Shown: positions 33,263-45,396, counted from the first letter of the stretch. The stretch: DNA of 64,000 nucleotides from Agarophyton chilense (GCA_030374765.1 JARGXX010000100.1:1426001-1490000); one strand, 5' to 3'. Program-made: numbers and translations. Notes: generated from the sequence alone by a model not told the origin.

Positions 33263-34831
33263 AATCAATGATATTTTGGCGTAAATAGTTCGGCGGTTTT
33301 TTCGCAAAAGCCTGCTTAAGGTGTAGATAAAAAGCATGTTTTTTCTCTTTGCAGAGTGTTGTAAAGATTTCACACGGCTGCTTTTGGGTAACGCCCAAAT
33401 GAAAAGGCTGAAAATTGTTACGCATAAGCAATGCCTCATCGAAAGCCAGAAAGTTTGACCCAATACTGTGCCAGAATGATATTTTTCTTGAGTGGTTGAA
33501 AACAACGGTTTGCTTAATCTACATTGTTTCTTTTAAAATAAGAATCAATAATCCAAATGCGACAAAAATCCCAATTTCCCTATACTGTTAAAAAAACACA
33601 TTCAAACTAAATAAGATTATTGTTTCTTAACTTAAATGAAAACACTTCATTTCTGCTCTATTTTAAATAGATTTTTTATAATGCTATTTTCTAGTGATTA
33701 CTGACATAAGTCTTTGGTTGCATTGCTTTAAGAAAATTAAGAAGATCAACTCGGCATACTTATATTTCATTCATCTATCTCGGCCAATTAGCAACGGAAA
33801 AGGCTAATGTTCGCCGATGTTTACTGTAACGTCGGGCCCACAGCGTCATACCCAAAAATGGCGCCCACAAACTGCTCTGCTACTCATGTTGTGCTGGAAC
33901 AGTTTTTCGCGAGTAGATACTGTAATATGCAACTGGTAATACACGTGTGTTCTACGTAAGCTGTTATGAGTTGATATAATTGCCTGGAAGGAACTATTTG
34001 TTGGAATTGTATATTGACCTTTTTATTGATTTTTTGTTTAGAATTTGGACTTGCTGGAATATAGTGATGCAGAATAACGTAGGCTTTTATTGTTGGACTA
34101 TTCGGTGTAACTGCTAAGTACTATAACTACCTAATGCAGTACGCCTACTTTATATCTCAAAAGTCTATATAAGCGCTTCTGGAGTCGCAACGGCACTCTC
34201 TTCCTCCCTTGCTAAGTGCAGATCGGAAAGAGTGCCCAGAAGTGCCTCCCCGACAGAAGCACCTGTTGATAAAAGAATTGAATCCTTTTAATTTAATTAC
34301 TTGCATCATTGCACCATCAAAGTAATTAGTAAGTTAAATACATACAAACCTGAAAACCCAATTGCTACATAAGCTCTGGTTGATTCCCCGTGTACCGTCG
34401 TTTTGCACGTGTCATGGTGTCCACCTACTCACATGAAGTGCACTGTGAAAGGACGGCCGTCAGCCGCCGCCGCCGGACTCCCTCGCGGGGTCAAGCGGTG
34501 TCGATCGATATTCCTACAAGCTCTACTTCATATGAGTCATATCGAAAATCGAGTTCAGGTAACGGGATGTGAGACAGTACCAAATCAATCCTGAGCCGTA
34601 GGCGCGGGACCGATCTTGCTGTCGAGTGGCCCGTTATCACGCAAGGTTTTGGATTTATCGTACGAAAAAAGGCCCGATTACATATCACACTTAAACCAGT
34701 GTGATAAACAAGAACAGCTCAGATATAGGAACAGGTACAATATAGATTTCATTTTTCTATCATCATATTTCGGGCAAAATTCACCCCTCGCTCCTGGTGA
34801 AAACGTATACTCAGCTGCTCATGACAGCTAA
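33263..34831. other. Gene-free stretch, possible solo LTR end
   Basis: AT-rich, no supported gene. At 34165-34330 a TCTATATAAGC box is followed ~30 bp later by a C/T-rich start-like region and AATTGAATCC..., an arrangement seen in LTR U3-R-U5 ends, but no partner copy is in the window. A GC-rich patch lies at 34455-34500. Confidence 0.3.
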
Positions 34832-35125
34832 TTAGGGGTATTTGAGTTGTATAATTTCTTTCACAACGTCCGGAGACCTTTTCTCACCATTTTCCTCCTC
34901 ATCCCCTATTGCTCCACTCTCAACAGCCAAAGTTCCTTTTGCAAGCAGAGTAGCAGATGCACCCAGGCCTACGCCCTGCGACGCCGCCCACATCCCGTGT
35001 AATGCACGCGCTTTCAGCACCTTACCTGTATTCAGAGCTTTTTTTAAACTGTCAATGTCCATTCCTAGGCCAGCTACTGCGTTTCTGGCCACTGGCTCTG
35101 ACTTGTTCAGTTTTCTGTTGGCCAT
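34832..35125 (-). CDS. Hypothetical protein, possibly partial
   Basis: From ATG 35125 a 97-codon frame (MANRKLNKSEPVARNAVAGL ...) with LGMDIDSLKKALNTGKVLKA, an Ala/Gly/Leu-rich middle (GVGLGASATLLAKGTLAVES) and an acidic end (GDEEENGEKRS). The frame is open further upstream to 35179 without another ATG. It lies next to the break at 35341 where the E3 5' LTR is cut, so it may be the remaining part of a gene. I recognise no family. Confidence 0.3.
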   Translation of the reverse strand: MANRKLNKSEPVARNAVAGLGMDIDSLKKALNTGKVLKARALHGMWAASQGVGLGASATLLAKGTLAVESGAIGDEEENGEKRSPDVVKEIIQLKYP

Positions 35126-35340
35126 CAAAGAAAACTCGGTACGTTTGCTTTTTCCAGTCAGCTGTATCGCGCTGCTCAATGCGTCAGTCGTTGAATAATG
35201 GCGAATGTCGTTACATCTTCCGGAATGAGAATGCTGTGGCGTCAGCTTCTGCGTAGTGGCACAAAAGTGCCCAAATCAGCGGAAATCTGTGCGACGACGA
35301 TTGGGTAGATAATTAATATCGCTACCGTGTGCGAGATGTA

Positions 35341-35476
35341 CTGCCGGAATCCCCCGTGGGAATTACACCCCACACTACGGGTGGAACGGAGGGCTCTGTC
35401 TCTGAGTCTGCCTCCCCCAGGGAGCAAGGCTTCGAACACCTTGAGAGCACTTCCCGTCGCCGGGTTTTGCTCCACA
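35341..35476 (+). repeat. E3 5' LTR remnant
   Basis: Equals 46199-46334 of the 3' LTR, 134 of 136 bases identical. Similarity stops sharply at 35341, showing a deletion or a 5'-truncated event. Confidence 0.9.
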
Positions 35477-35478
35477 AG

Positions 35479-35496
35479 TGGTCTCCCGACTTAGAA
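35479..35496 (+). promoter_or_regulatory. E3 primer-binding site
   Basis: TGGTCTCCCGACTTAGAA, two bases after the LTR. Identical to that of E4 and two changes from E2. Confidence 0.85.
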
Positions 35497-35703
35497 TCCG
35501 TTCTCGGACTTTTGGGTTGGTCATACACGTGTTGGAATATCTCTTGGAAGAGGAAGCACCGTCATGAAGATTTTTTGTAGTGGTCCCCTTTGGAAAGGGT
35601 GGAATTGGTTTTTATTTTTGTTTCGTGTTACATCATCCATTCTCCGGGAATCTCGTGATCGAATTTCATCGTTACCCCGAATCGTCGGTGTCGTGTCTGC
35701 AGC

Positions 35704-37734
35704 ATGTCGCCGCCTACCCCTGGTTCCAGGACTGGATCGAACCGTCAAGCGAATTCAGTGCCCCTGGCCCCGCCTAGGTCGAGGAGCTCAATTCCCGAAG
35801 ATCGGAACGATTCTGGTATCGATCCGGACACTCGGAGAGCACCCTCAGTGGTTTCAGGTCCTCGAGAGGTCGTGGCTGTGGGCCCAGCTCCAGTGGTGGA
35901 GACCCCCTCAGCAGCACCCCGAAGTCGGGCCGACCCTGAATTACAGCGCCTGGAGACTCGAATCGATATCGCCAACGTGGCTCACGTCGAGCTCCTTCAG
36001 GAGGTTACTACCCTCCGCCGCAAGGTGGAGGACGCCCAGGTGCGGGGAGTCGCCGATGACCTTCGTACCCTGAGGAGGGATGTGAACTCCCTTTTGGAAA
36101 GCTTTGGTACCCCTGGGGTCTTTGTCCAGGAGTACCAGAGCCTCGTGGAGGAACACCGCGTGCAAGCGGAACGCTTCCGAGCTCGGCTGGACACCCTCGA
36201 GGCCATTATCCGTATGGACGGAGACACAGAAGCCTCGAAGGATAAACCAGACGTTTCGGAAGACGAAGAACACCGCTCCGCTAAACGGGACTGCCGCAAG
36301 TCCAAGAAGAGGGTTCACCTCCAAGAGGATTTATCGGATTCCGATCCCAATCGCTCGTCATCGAGTTCGTCGTCCGAATCTTCGGATAGTGAAGAAGGAC
36401 GCCGGTCATCCCGGGCGACTCGGTCGAAGGCTACTTACACCTCTCAAGGGGCAATCCGTACCCGGAAGAAGGGTAGGAAACACCTTGGATTAAGGGAGCT
36501 GAAGCCGACAAATCCTCTCTATCGGAAGCTGCTATCGTACCGCTATTACCGGTTGGATAACCCTTCGGGAAATTGAACATCCCGCAGAACGGGTAAGGTC
36601 AAGGACTACATCAAAAGACTGAGCATCACCCTACAGAAGAGGGAGTTCACAGGAACAGACCCAATTCTGGTGCTCGATTTCCTTGCGAGGTTCGTCCAGG
36701 AGGCTGACATCCTCGGTATGAGTGAAGCGCAAGCGTGTCTTGCATTACCCTATTTCTTAAAGGGGATGGCTGAAGACCAGTTCAACTCCGTCCGTGGATC
36801 ATCCCGAGCCTCGGAAAGAGGAGTCACGTGCTGGCCCGAAGCGGTGCTGTACCTCTTGAGGTCATACGCTACTGGAAATGCGATTCAGGAAGCAATCCTT
36901 GCATTAAGGGATACGCGGCAGAAGCCGATGGAAACCGAAACGGTGTATTCAACTCGCTTGAATAAAGCGTTTCACCGATGCGGGAATGTATTACCCGCCT
37001 ACGAGAGATGCACCATGTTTGTGGATGGTTTGGACCCCTCGATAAGGGCATTGGTTGCCCGACATCGGGAAGAGAAGCGCAAGCTGACCTACTTGGAACT
37101 GGTTCAGTACGCCCAGGGTGAGGGAGATCCTCTCCATGCCCGGCAGAACCGAAAGAGTCGGCCGACACATGCACTCCTCGCCGATGGAGGTAACTCGTCT
37201 TTGTCACTCGCAGGAGGCCCTGCCCCTGTGGGGGTCAATGATAACATTCATTTCATGGGAAGTAACCCCGAATCTATGGGTACGTCTGAGTTGCCGTCGA
37301 CATCTGCTCCGACTACGGATGAAGACCCTGCGCTCTTTACCCAAGGACGGAGGGTGCCAGCCGCATCGCTACCTTTTGCGAATACCGCTGCTCGGTTCTC
37401 TCGCCCGGGATGGAGGGATACAGCACCACGTCGCGTGGATTCACGTCCACAACCGAACCCGGCAGAGCTGATTTGCTATTTGTGTTACCTCCGTGGTCAC
37501 AAAGCACCAGACTGCACATTTCCCCTGCGGGAGGGTTCAAGAATTATCGCTCAGTACGAGGCTCTGACCCCTGAGGAGAAAGCTCGGGTCCCGAGTAGGT
37601 CCTTTGAGGAACAAAGGATACTCCGAGCTCACCTTGCTGACAGGGATACAGAACTTGTACCCGCGAACGGGGAACAACCGGTCCCCTTCGAGGCAGCTGC
37701 ACCGAATTCGGTGGGGTCCGCTTCGAAAAACTAA
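35704..37734 (+). CDS. gag: E3 Gag (one in-frame stop)
   Basis: A single frame from ATG 35704 (MSPPTPGSRTGSNRQ) to TAA 37732-37734, broken by TGA 36574-36576; 677 codons in all. Domains: coiled coil around residues 80-180 (LETRIDIANVAHVELLQEV), Ser/Asp-rich basic stretch, capsid region (FTGTDPILVLDFLARFVQEA, DILGMSEAQACLALPYFL, GVTCWPEAVLYLLRSYAT, CTMFVDGLDPSIRALVARH) and a CCHC knuckle CYLCYLRGHKAPDC. It would form the virus-like particle and bind RNA. Colinear with E4 gag, where the TGA position is not a stop. The gene ends in a frameshift signal. Confidence 0.88.
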
Positions 37735-37759
37735 ACTTGGGAGTCTCCCCTGCGGGAGG
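37725..37759 (+). promoter_or_regulatory. E3 -1 frameshift signal between gag and pol
   Basis: The last gag codons read TCG AAA AAC TAA; GAAAAAC (37725-37731) can serve for -1 slippage. Twelve bases on lies the hairpin TCTCCC-CTGC-GGGAGG (37744-37759). Pol is in the -1 frame and starts at this point. E4 has the same design with the canonical GGGAAAA. Confidence 0.65.
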
Positions 37760-40700
37760 GGCGTCTTCTAAGCCGGAGTTGAAGACGCCCGAGGCGCTCC
37801 AGCTTCGCTCCCGAGCTGTGACTATCCTTTCAAGGAGAACGGCTGACACCGACGTTAACTCGGGATACTTTAGTGTCCTCCGTCGCCTGTGGATACGGTC
37901 CCGTAATCTCCGTATTCCGGATCGAGTTATGGTAATGGCCAAGCGGAATTATAAAGTATTCGCCGACTTCGACCTGTCCAACCAGTTTATGGTTCGTCAA
38001 ATATCTGTCCTGGATACAGGAGCCGCTCCTAACTTAATTCATGTTGAATTGTTACCCTCGCTGCTCCGGGTTCAAGTTCGTACCGGTCCACGTTTGGATA
38101 TCGCCGATGCGAACAACAACCCGCTACGGACACTGGGTACAATTTCCCTCATGGTGAGGTTAGGCTCCTATCTCGTTCAGCTAGAGTTTATTGTATGCAA
38201 GTCACTTGCAGTACCAGTCATACTGGGTTGTGACTTTTGCGACCGCTTCGTGGAAGCCATCCGTCCTCGGAATAGAACTGTGGAACTCGAAGACGGGTCT
38301 ACGATCCCAATCGTTCGTAAACCCTTACAGGGAGCAGCGCTAACACGCGTTCCTCTCCCTGTCGCGCAGGAATCTGTGCAGAAGGACCCGGTGTCTACAC
38401 GGGTAAAGGTTGGGAAGTCAGTGGCTATCCCGCCAGAAACCCAGGTTTGGGTCACAGTTGTTACCAAGCAAATTGGTGTGCATGTGGTACAACCGAACCC
38501 GTCTCTGTATACGCGGCGTCAACTCGCCCTTGCGAATGGGGTTGTCTCCGTGGAACCGGATAAACCTTTCCAGGTTCTGGTAGCCAACTTTGGAAAGACA
38601 ACGCAGCATTTGGTCAAACACCAGATCCTGGGTTCTGTTCTTCCACACCCGCATGCGGTCGTACCTACAAAGATCTCTATCGCAGAGGTCCTTGGTGTGG
38701 CGGACCCTAAGGAGGGGGAGGACACTGCCGAAATCGCGGAAGACGGTGAGCATACGACTGCAGCTCCACACGCTGAACACTTTAAACCTCAGGAGGTTAC
38801 GGCCCCTATCACAGGAGCAGACCAGACGGATCCTGGTCAGGAATTGGAGAAATGGGATCTCAACCATGTACCCGCATCTCATCGGGAGAAGCTGAGGCAC
38901 ATGCTTCGTGAATTTACCCCCATGTGGGATGGTTCCCTTGAAACTATTGGGACTACAGAACACCGCATCGACTTGTTACCGAACACTCGGCCTATTGCCC
39001 AACACCCTTACAGGGCTGGACCGAAAGCTTGGGAAGAGGAGAAATCTCAGGTGGAGAAGATGCTTCAAGCGGGCGTAATTGAACCTGCCCAGTCCGCTTG
39101 GGCCTCACCAGTGGTGTTAGTTCCGAAACCGGATGGATCGTGGCGTTTCTGCATCGATTACAGACGCCTGAACGAGGTAACCATTAAGGACGTGTACCCG
39201 ATCCCTCGGATGGACGAATACATCGACTCCCTTGGGAGCGCTACTGTTTTCTCTACCCTCGACGCCAATTCGGGCTACTGGCAAGTCCCTATTAGGGAGG
39301 AGGATCGAGACAAAACGGCTTCCGTGTGTCATCAAGGACTTTTCCGATTCCGGAGGATGCCTTTTGGGTTGACAAATGCCCGCGCAACGTTTCAACGGGC
39401 GATAGACATTCTGTTGGCTCCCTTCAAGTGGAGGACGTGTCTAGTGTATTTATACGACATTATTGTCTTCTCCAATAACCTGGATGACCACCTCGAACAC
39501 GTCAGGGACGTAATGAAGATACTCCGCGACGCGGGAATCACCTTTAAACTCACGAAGTGCGAGTTTTTCACGGATTCGGTTAAGTATCTGGGTCATATCA
39601 TCCGTCACGGACAGCTTCCAATCGATGAAGTACGACTGAAATCCTTGAAGGAAGCAAAACACCCAAAAACTCAAACGGAGTTGCGATCCTTCTTAGGTCT
39701 GTGTAACGTGTATCGCCGATTCGTCCCGAACTTTGCGGATATTGCCACCCCCCTCAACAGGCTCCTGACGAAGGGACAACCAGTTGAACTGGAACCTTTT
39801 GGCGACGCGGAATCGTCTGCCTTCACGGCACTGGTGAATGCCGTAACATCACCGCCAATCTTGGCTCTACCCAATCCTGGGCTCCCTTACGAAGTGGACA
39901 CCGATGCTAGTGCAAACCAAGTAGGGTGTGCACTGTTCCAATCCTCTGAGGATGGTGAACGTCACCCTATTGGGTACTGGTCACGTTCCCTGAATGTCCA
40001 TGAAAGGAACCACTCGGTCTCCGAGAAAGAATGTTTAGCCGTTGTGTGGGCCTTAGCTACACTTCGCCCCTATCTGATGGGTACTCGTTTCAAAGTCCAT
40101 ACGGACCACGCATGCTTGCGTTGGCTCCTGGAGATCTCCGAACCCTCGGGCCGCCTTATGCGCTGGCGTCTCCGACTGTCGGAATTCGACTTTGAGATCC
40201 TGTACAAGAAAGGGAAGCTGAACACTTAGGCTGATGCATTATCCTGCTTGGGAACCACAGCGGAAACGGAACCCTACGAGGACGATGACATCCCATGTTT
40301 TATGGTATCGGACCTTGAGGGAGGAGCTCAACCGCTGACGGATGATGTTTGTGACGATATACTCGTCAACGAGAGTCTGGATTCGCCGACCGGCTCTTTT
40401 ATACCTATCTCTCCAGAGGAGATGATACTCCAGCAACAGCTCGACCCATTCTGTACACGGATTCGGGCTCGCCTCAACGGAGGATTTCAGTTACCTTTCG
40501 AGGACGACGATCAGGGTTACCTAATCAGGACAGTCGGACCTCGCCCGAGGATAGTGGTGCCGCACACCCTACAACAGAGGGTATTAGACCTCACTCACTA
40601 TGTGAAGGTTGGCGCCCACCCCGGGGGAAGAAAACTGTACCTCACGTTGAGAAGGGACTTTTACTGGCCGGCAATGGCATTCGATTGTTACGCCGTCAGA

Positions 40701-42269
40701 CGGGCCTGCGCCAATTGCGCCAAGAATGACGTCAAACTTCGGAAGCACTCTAAGAAGTTGACGCTGTTCCCGGCACGGGCTCCACTCGAATTCGTGGCCA
40801 TAGACATCCTAGGGGAGTTTATCAGGACGCCCCGAGGTCATCGGTATCTGCTTGTCATTTCTGACAGATTCTCTAAGCTAACGAGAACTGTGCCGCTGAA
40901 GCGGATCACCGCCGCTACCGTCGCGCAAGCGTTCGTGACCCATTGGGTGTTCGTATATGGACCGCCGGTGCAGTTGTTATCCGACAACGGAGGGCAATTC
41001 GCATCAAAGTTCTTTCAGGATGTATGTCGAATCCTTGATGTAAGGAATTTATTTGTTACTACGTATCACCCTCAGGGGAATGGCTAGGTTGAGAGGTTTA
41101 ACCGCACGATACTCAACGCTTTGAGATCGTATGTTGCCGATCACCCCGAAAATTGGGACTTGTACACAGACGCTATCACGTATGCATACAACACCCAGGT
41201 ACATCGGGTTACATCGTTATCCCCATTCGAACTGGTACTGTCGAGGACACCGCCGCCGGTCGCCATCGAGGCTCAACCGACGCTGTCAACGTACCCGTCA
41301 CCGGGATTGTACCGAGAAGCCTGCAAGGAATGGCTTACGAAGATGGTGCCGATAGCCCGGAAAGCAATGGACAAAGCTCAACGCGCCTACAAGAAGGACT
41401 TTGACAATCGGGTTCGCAAACCTCTACCTCAGGTGGAGCCCGACGACTTCGTCTTCCTTCGAAAGGAATACTACAATCCTGGAAAGGAACGTAGGCACAA
41501 GCTTTCGCCAATTGTGGACGGACCCTATCGGGTGGTTTCTGTAGACCCGGACACGGTGGTATTGGATATCGCTAACCGCCACGATTGGATCTCCAGGGAC
41601 CGCATCACACGAGCGCCCAACCCAAATGTGGAAGTGGTGTCAGCACCAACGCCCTCCACAGGGGATGATTCAACGAAAGTTAACCCGTCAGGCGGAGATT
41701 CGAACACCCGCCCCGTTATACTTCCGCACCCGGAACGTGGTTTAACCGACCTACCAGAAACTTCGGATACTACCGAACCTGGGCCCGCTCCCTCAAGGGC
41801 CCATTCAACGAACTCTTACAGAGTTACTGCCCCACCGGAGGTAATCAAGCCTCCTGGCTCTCCGCCTGAGGAGGGGGAGGAGGACTTAGTTCCTTCGCAG
41901 GACGATGTTTCGGCGTCAGCCAGTCGCCTTAACAGGGAATCTAGTTCTCACAGTGAGACGGCGAGCCCGACCGAGCCAGCGACAGAGAAGTCACAACCCC
42001 GGCGTATGGGTAGCGACATCACCGCCGACCCAGCCGAGCACGACGTCAGAAAAGATGACGAAACCCCGCCTAGGGAGAGTCGTGTGGAGAACTTCGCACC
42101 CGGAACGCCTACAGAGCCGACGATCACCCGCCGCCGCGGACGAGACACTGAGGTGTCGCACACTCAAACACCGCTTTCTCGGGAACGAGCTGTGTCAGCG
42201 AACCCGCACGGAGAAGATCTCGACGACGAGGTTGACCAAATTTGGCTCTCCGTTATGGAATGGGAATAG
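37735..42269 (+). CDS. pol: E3 Pol: protease, RT, RNase H, integrase (two in-frame TAG)
   Basis: One frame from the gag overlap to 42269, with TAG at 40227-40229 and 41085-41087, each in place of a Gln codon. Domains in order: protease (VLDTGAAPNLI, VPVILGCDFCDRF), RT (FCIDYRRLNEVTI, STLDANSGYWQVPI, RMPFGLTNARATFQ, and YLYDIIVF where YLDDIIVF is expected), RNase H (EVDTDASANQVGCALFQ, EKECLAVVWAL), integrase HHCC (HPGGRKLYLTLRRDFYWP, CANC), core (AIDILGEFI, SDNGGQFASKFFQ, HPQGNG) and GPY/F-like HKLSPIVDGPYRVV. The D-to-Y change in the RT catalytic box would inactivate it. No ATG is needed: the start is by frameshift from gag. Confidence 0.9.
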
Positions 42270-42794
42270 GAACTCCTATGGAGACCCTGGAACCCTCAGG
42301 AATGGGAAAGAAATGAGTGAGACCCGTCGGGGACAGCGCAGGAGAGTGCTAGCGCGTGTCGAAAGCGCCACCTCACATCCGCATATGCAGATTTTCCCGC
42401 ACAAGGAACGGGCACCCCACACGGGGCGCCCACGCATTTGTGTGGCACACGTCGAATGGCACCGAGCCAATCAAAAGGCTCTGACGACCAACCGTCGCGC
42501 AAACCGCCTCCGTCGCACGGCGCGTTTCACGGGAGCAACCCTCGTCCCCGTAGCTCGGGTTGACGTTGAAGTCTTACCCCCCTGAGATTGGAGACGCTAC
42601 CGCGTCGCAGTTTCTCAACCGTCACGGAATCTAAGAACACCGTTGTTATTGGGAAGATCTCTGCTTTAAGAATAACTCAAAACTGGGCCGTGTTGACTCC
42701 GTAGACGGAAGTTACAACGTAGCCCACAGGCCACTCGGCGCCGTTTGGACGAAGTGCGGAGACCCGCTCGCAACACCGAAAAGAACCCACCGGG

Positions 42795-43085
42795 GTGTGT
42801 CTAGACTTTACGTTGATACCCTCAAGGGAACTAGAGCGTTCCAAGATGGAAGAGAAGCCCGAACAGGGAAAAGTGTACCTGCAGGAATTCGTTATCGATC
42901 GCATCGTGCGTCACATCTACACCCCCGAGGGAGAAGTTCGCTACCAAGTCCGATGGTACGGATTCTCGCCTGATGAGGATACAGTGGAACCCATTGAGCA
43001 CCTTCCGAGGTCTAAGGTTTTATCCTATCACCGACGCGCTCGGGTAACCTTGCCTCCAAATCTGGATCGTGCCCAAGTCGGGTAA
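42795..43085 (+). pseudogene. pol: E3 chromodomain end of Pol
   Basis: Same frame as pol but 525 bp after the 42269 stop, with further stops between. VYLQEFVIDRIVRHIYTPEG, VRYQVRWYGFSPDEDTVEP and IEHLPRSKVLSYHRR are a chromodomain with the aromatic and acidic residues in place. In E4 the same domain is fused at the Pol end. Confidence 0.85.
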
Positions 43086-43473
43086 GCCACCACGGGAACT
43101 GGTGTGGATGGGACCTCGAAGTGAAGAAAATGTTGGACCTCTGAAGAGGAATTGAGGAGAGTATCCGAAGAACACGTATTGAGAGGGAATGTCTACTGGC
43201 CCTCGGCCTAGCGCCGTTAACCGGGGAACACAGCACCAGTTATCGGGACAGTTTATGATGAAAAAGGAAAAGAAGACCCACGAAGTGGAGAAGAAGATTA
43301 GGAAGAAGATTGGACCCTAGAAAAGGAAGAAGATGAAGAAGATCCTAAGAAGGAATGAAGAAGATGAAGTAGAAGTTAAGATCCTAGGAAGGAAGAAGAA
43401 AAGAAGTTATGCAAATATCAGAAGTTTACTATTGTCGCCAAGCTATGGACTCTACATTTGCCCGAAGGCGGAA
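43086..43473 (+). other. E3 spacer, purine-rich low-complexity tract
   Basis: From about 43256 to 43420 the plus strand is nearly pure purine (repeats of GAAGAAGAT, AGGAAG). E2 has a similar purine tract on its coding strand at 8090-8160. It lies between the convergent ends of pol and the antisense gene. Confidence 0.5.
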
Positions 43474-45201
43474 CTACGGAAAGCCCGAGGAGGGACCCGC
43501 CCCACCGTTGGGATTCTGACCCTGATGGTACGCCGAGGCGAAAGCCAACATCTGGCTCACATCCGTCATACCCGGGAGAATAGAAATGCCTGCGTTCACG
43601 AGGCCTTGTCGCACACTATCCGCTTGCGGAGTGGCAACCGGCGCCTGCGCAAGGGTGTCACACCCCACCCGGGGGGAGCAGATGGACCGCCACCGGATGC
43701 ATTCGCCGCCGCAGCTGAGGTCGTTCCCACTGGTTGGAAGGGTGCAGATGGCTCCACAGGCAGTACTCCACTAGGAGCTGGCATGTCGTTATCCAACACT
43801 GGATCGTCCAGGTCTACTGGAGGCTCGTACTCGTAATCGTCGGTATAAATGAACCCCGTCGGGTGTCCCACCGGCATCGGTCGAGGCAAGTCCATCAGCG
43901 CCCGTGCTTGCGCCACGCTGATGCGAACCCCTTCGAAGGGATTGTAATAGACCCAGTTACCGGAGCCCGGATCGTACCGGCCAGGAGACTTGTCTCGCGC
44001 GGGTCCTTCCCCTGCGGGCTGATTTTCCACTGGAACTCGATCCCATTGGGTGTTGTCGATCACGTCCAAGATTGGATACAGGTCTTGCACGTGGCTGACC
44101 AAACCCAACGCTGGGACAAGGTCGATCTGAAGGGATGATGGTTCGTAGCATCGGAGGAATATACCAGATATGGAAATGGTCATGAGCATCCCAGAGGAGG
44201 TGCGCCGCTACGCGAACTGCCCACTCGGCTGCAACGAGGACCCAGTATCCCGAGTTCGGGTCGTGCATCAAACGAGACCCGATATAGTAGAGGCACGGGG
44301 GCAGTTCAGCAAAGCACCCTCGGGGGACCTCGACCTTACTCCACCAAGCTGGAAGGTGCACGAATCGCCCAACCTTCGCCGTGTTATGGGTACGCTCCAT
44401 TTCCACGTGAGGATACGGGACAAGGAACCCGAAACGGGAGCGCGAGCGGCGCTCGAAGCGCACGCGTCGATCGAACCCATACTGGGGAAACTGCCGTTGA
44501 AGGTACCTGAATTCAGCCCGAAGGATGGGACGACTCCATTGGAGCATATCTTCTCGGAGAGGAAAACCCGGTCCGCGGAACTCAGCTTCGGGAAAGGCTG
44601 CCAGGTTATCCCCGTAGGAGACCTCACCGTACGTGCGGTAATAGGCGACATCGAACCCGTACTCCGGGGGAACCAGATGGTCAAAGCGTGACCTCTCCAA
44701 TCGCTGGTAGGCCAGAGCCGCCATCGCTGCGCGCGCCTTGTCCAGGGACTCCCCGCAACCGCGGTATAGATACTGAGGCTCTATGGCTACCCGCGCCCTC
44801 CAATCGGGAGAACGTACAACCTCGACAGGTAGGCCAACCGGCAATAAGCCGTTCTCCACGTAGGAGTCGATGAGCTCATCGTCACGAACCGCGGTCGGAT
44901 GGAACCACGGAGCGCGGGAATATATCACCGGACCGGTAAGGGGATTCCACCTTCGAAAGGATCCGTTTGAGATCCAACCTCTGGAGTTTGCTACCAGGGG
45001 CATCGCATGAGCGGAGTTCCACGCCACCGCTTTAATGTCCAAATCCTCCTGAGGATGTCGGTTGCTCGCCGAGGCGGGAGGTTCGGTACCTAACGGAGCC
45101 GCATCAAAACCGGAGAAATATCCACCCTGTTGGGGAGGTTCGTTGTCCGCCGGCGCGGAGACCGACGGCCCCAAGAGTGGGTTGATGACGTATGGGTTCA
45201 T
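43474..45201 (-). CDS. E3 antisense gene (aORF), one frameshift
   Basis: Starts at ATG 45201 (MNPYVINPLLGPSVSAP) and stays open to 43596; the conserved end continues in another frame to 43474 (VRQGLVNAGISILPGMTDVS), so one frameshift lies near 43660. About 575 codons. Conserved with E4: APWFHPTAVRDDELIDSYV, FDVAYYRTYGEVSYGDNL, RPILRAEFRYLQRQF, GRFVHLPAWWSKVE, CFAELPP, SGYWVLVAAEWAVRVAA and IWYIPPMLR, then an acidic Tyr-rich segment (DDYEYEPPVDLDDPVLDN). Rich in Trp, Tyr and Arg; no signal peptide or membrane segment is obvious. I recognise no family. It lies antisense between chromodomain and 3' LTR; a TATA box is 140 bp upstream. Confidence 0.85.
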
Positions 45202-45340
45202 TCCCTTGAGAGGGCTGGTTGAGACTGCTGTTGCGAGAAGTTGCTAATCGCCGAAGGTCGGAGGAGTAGAAGAAAGTTGTACCGATGTGCCGGTTTTATG
45301 GCGATCCTCAGAAGTGGTGAAGGACCCCATTGGGAGAGAA

Positions 45341-45350
45341 GTATATATAG
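45341..45350 (-). promoter_or_regulatory. TATA box of E3 antisense gene
   Basis: Minus strand CTATATATAC, 140 bp upstream of the antisense ATG and outside the LTR, so the antisense gene probably has its own promoter. Confidence 0.55.
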
Positions 45351-45396
45351 TGACCGGAAAGCGAGACACCCGCGGCTCGGAATGTTCTTCCTCGTC

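Noticed and set aside
34391-34594. GC-rich plus frames near 34.4-34.6 kb
   Set aside because: Overlapping frames in a short GC patch, no motif; rRNA was considered but no rRNA core sequence is seen.
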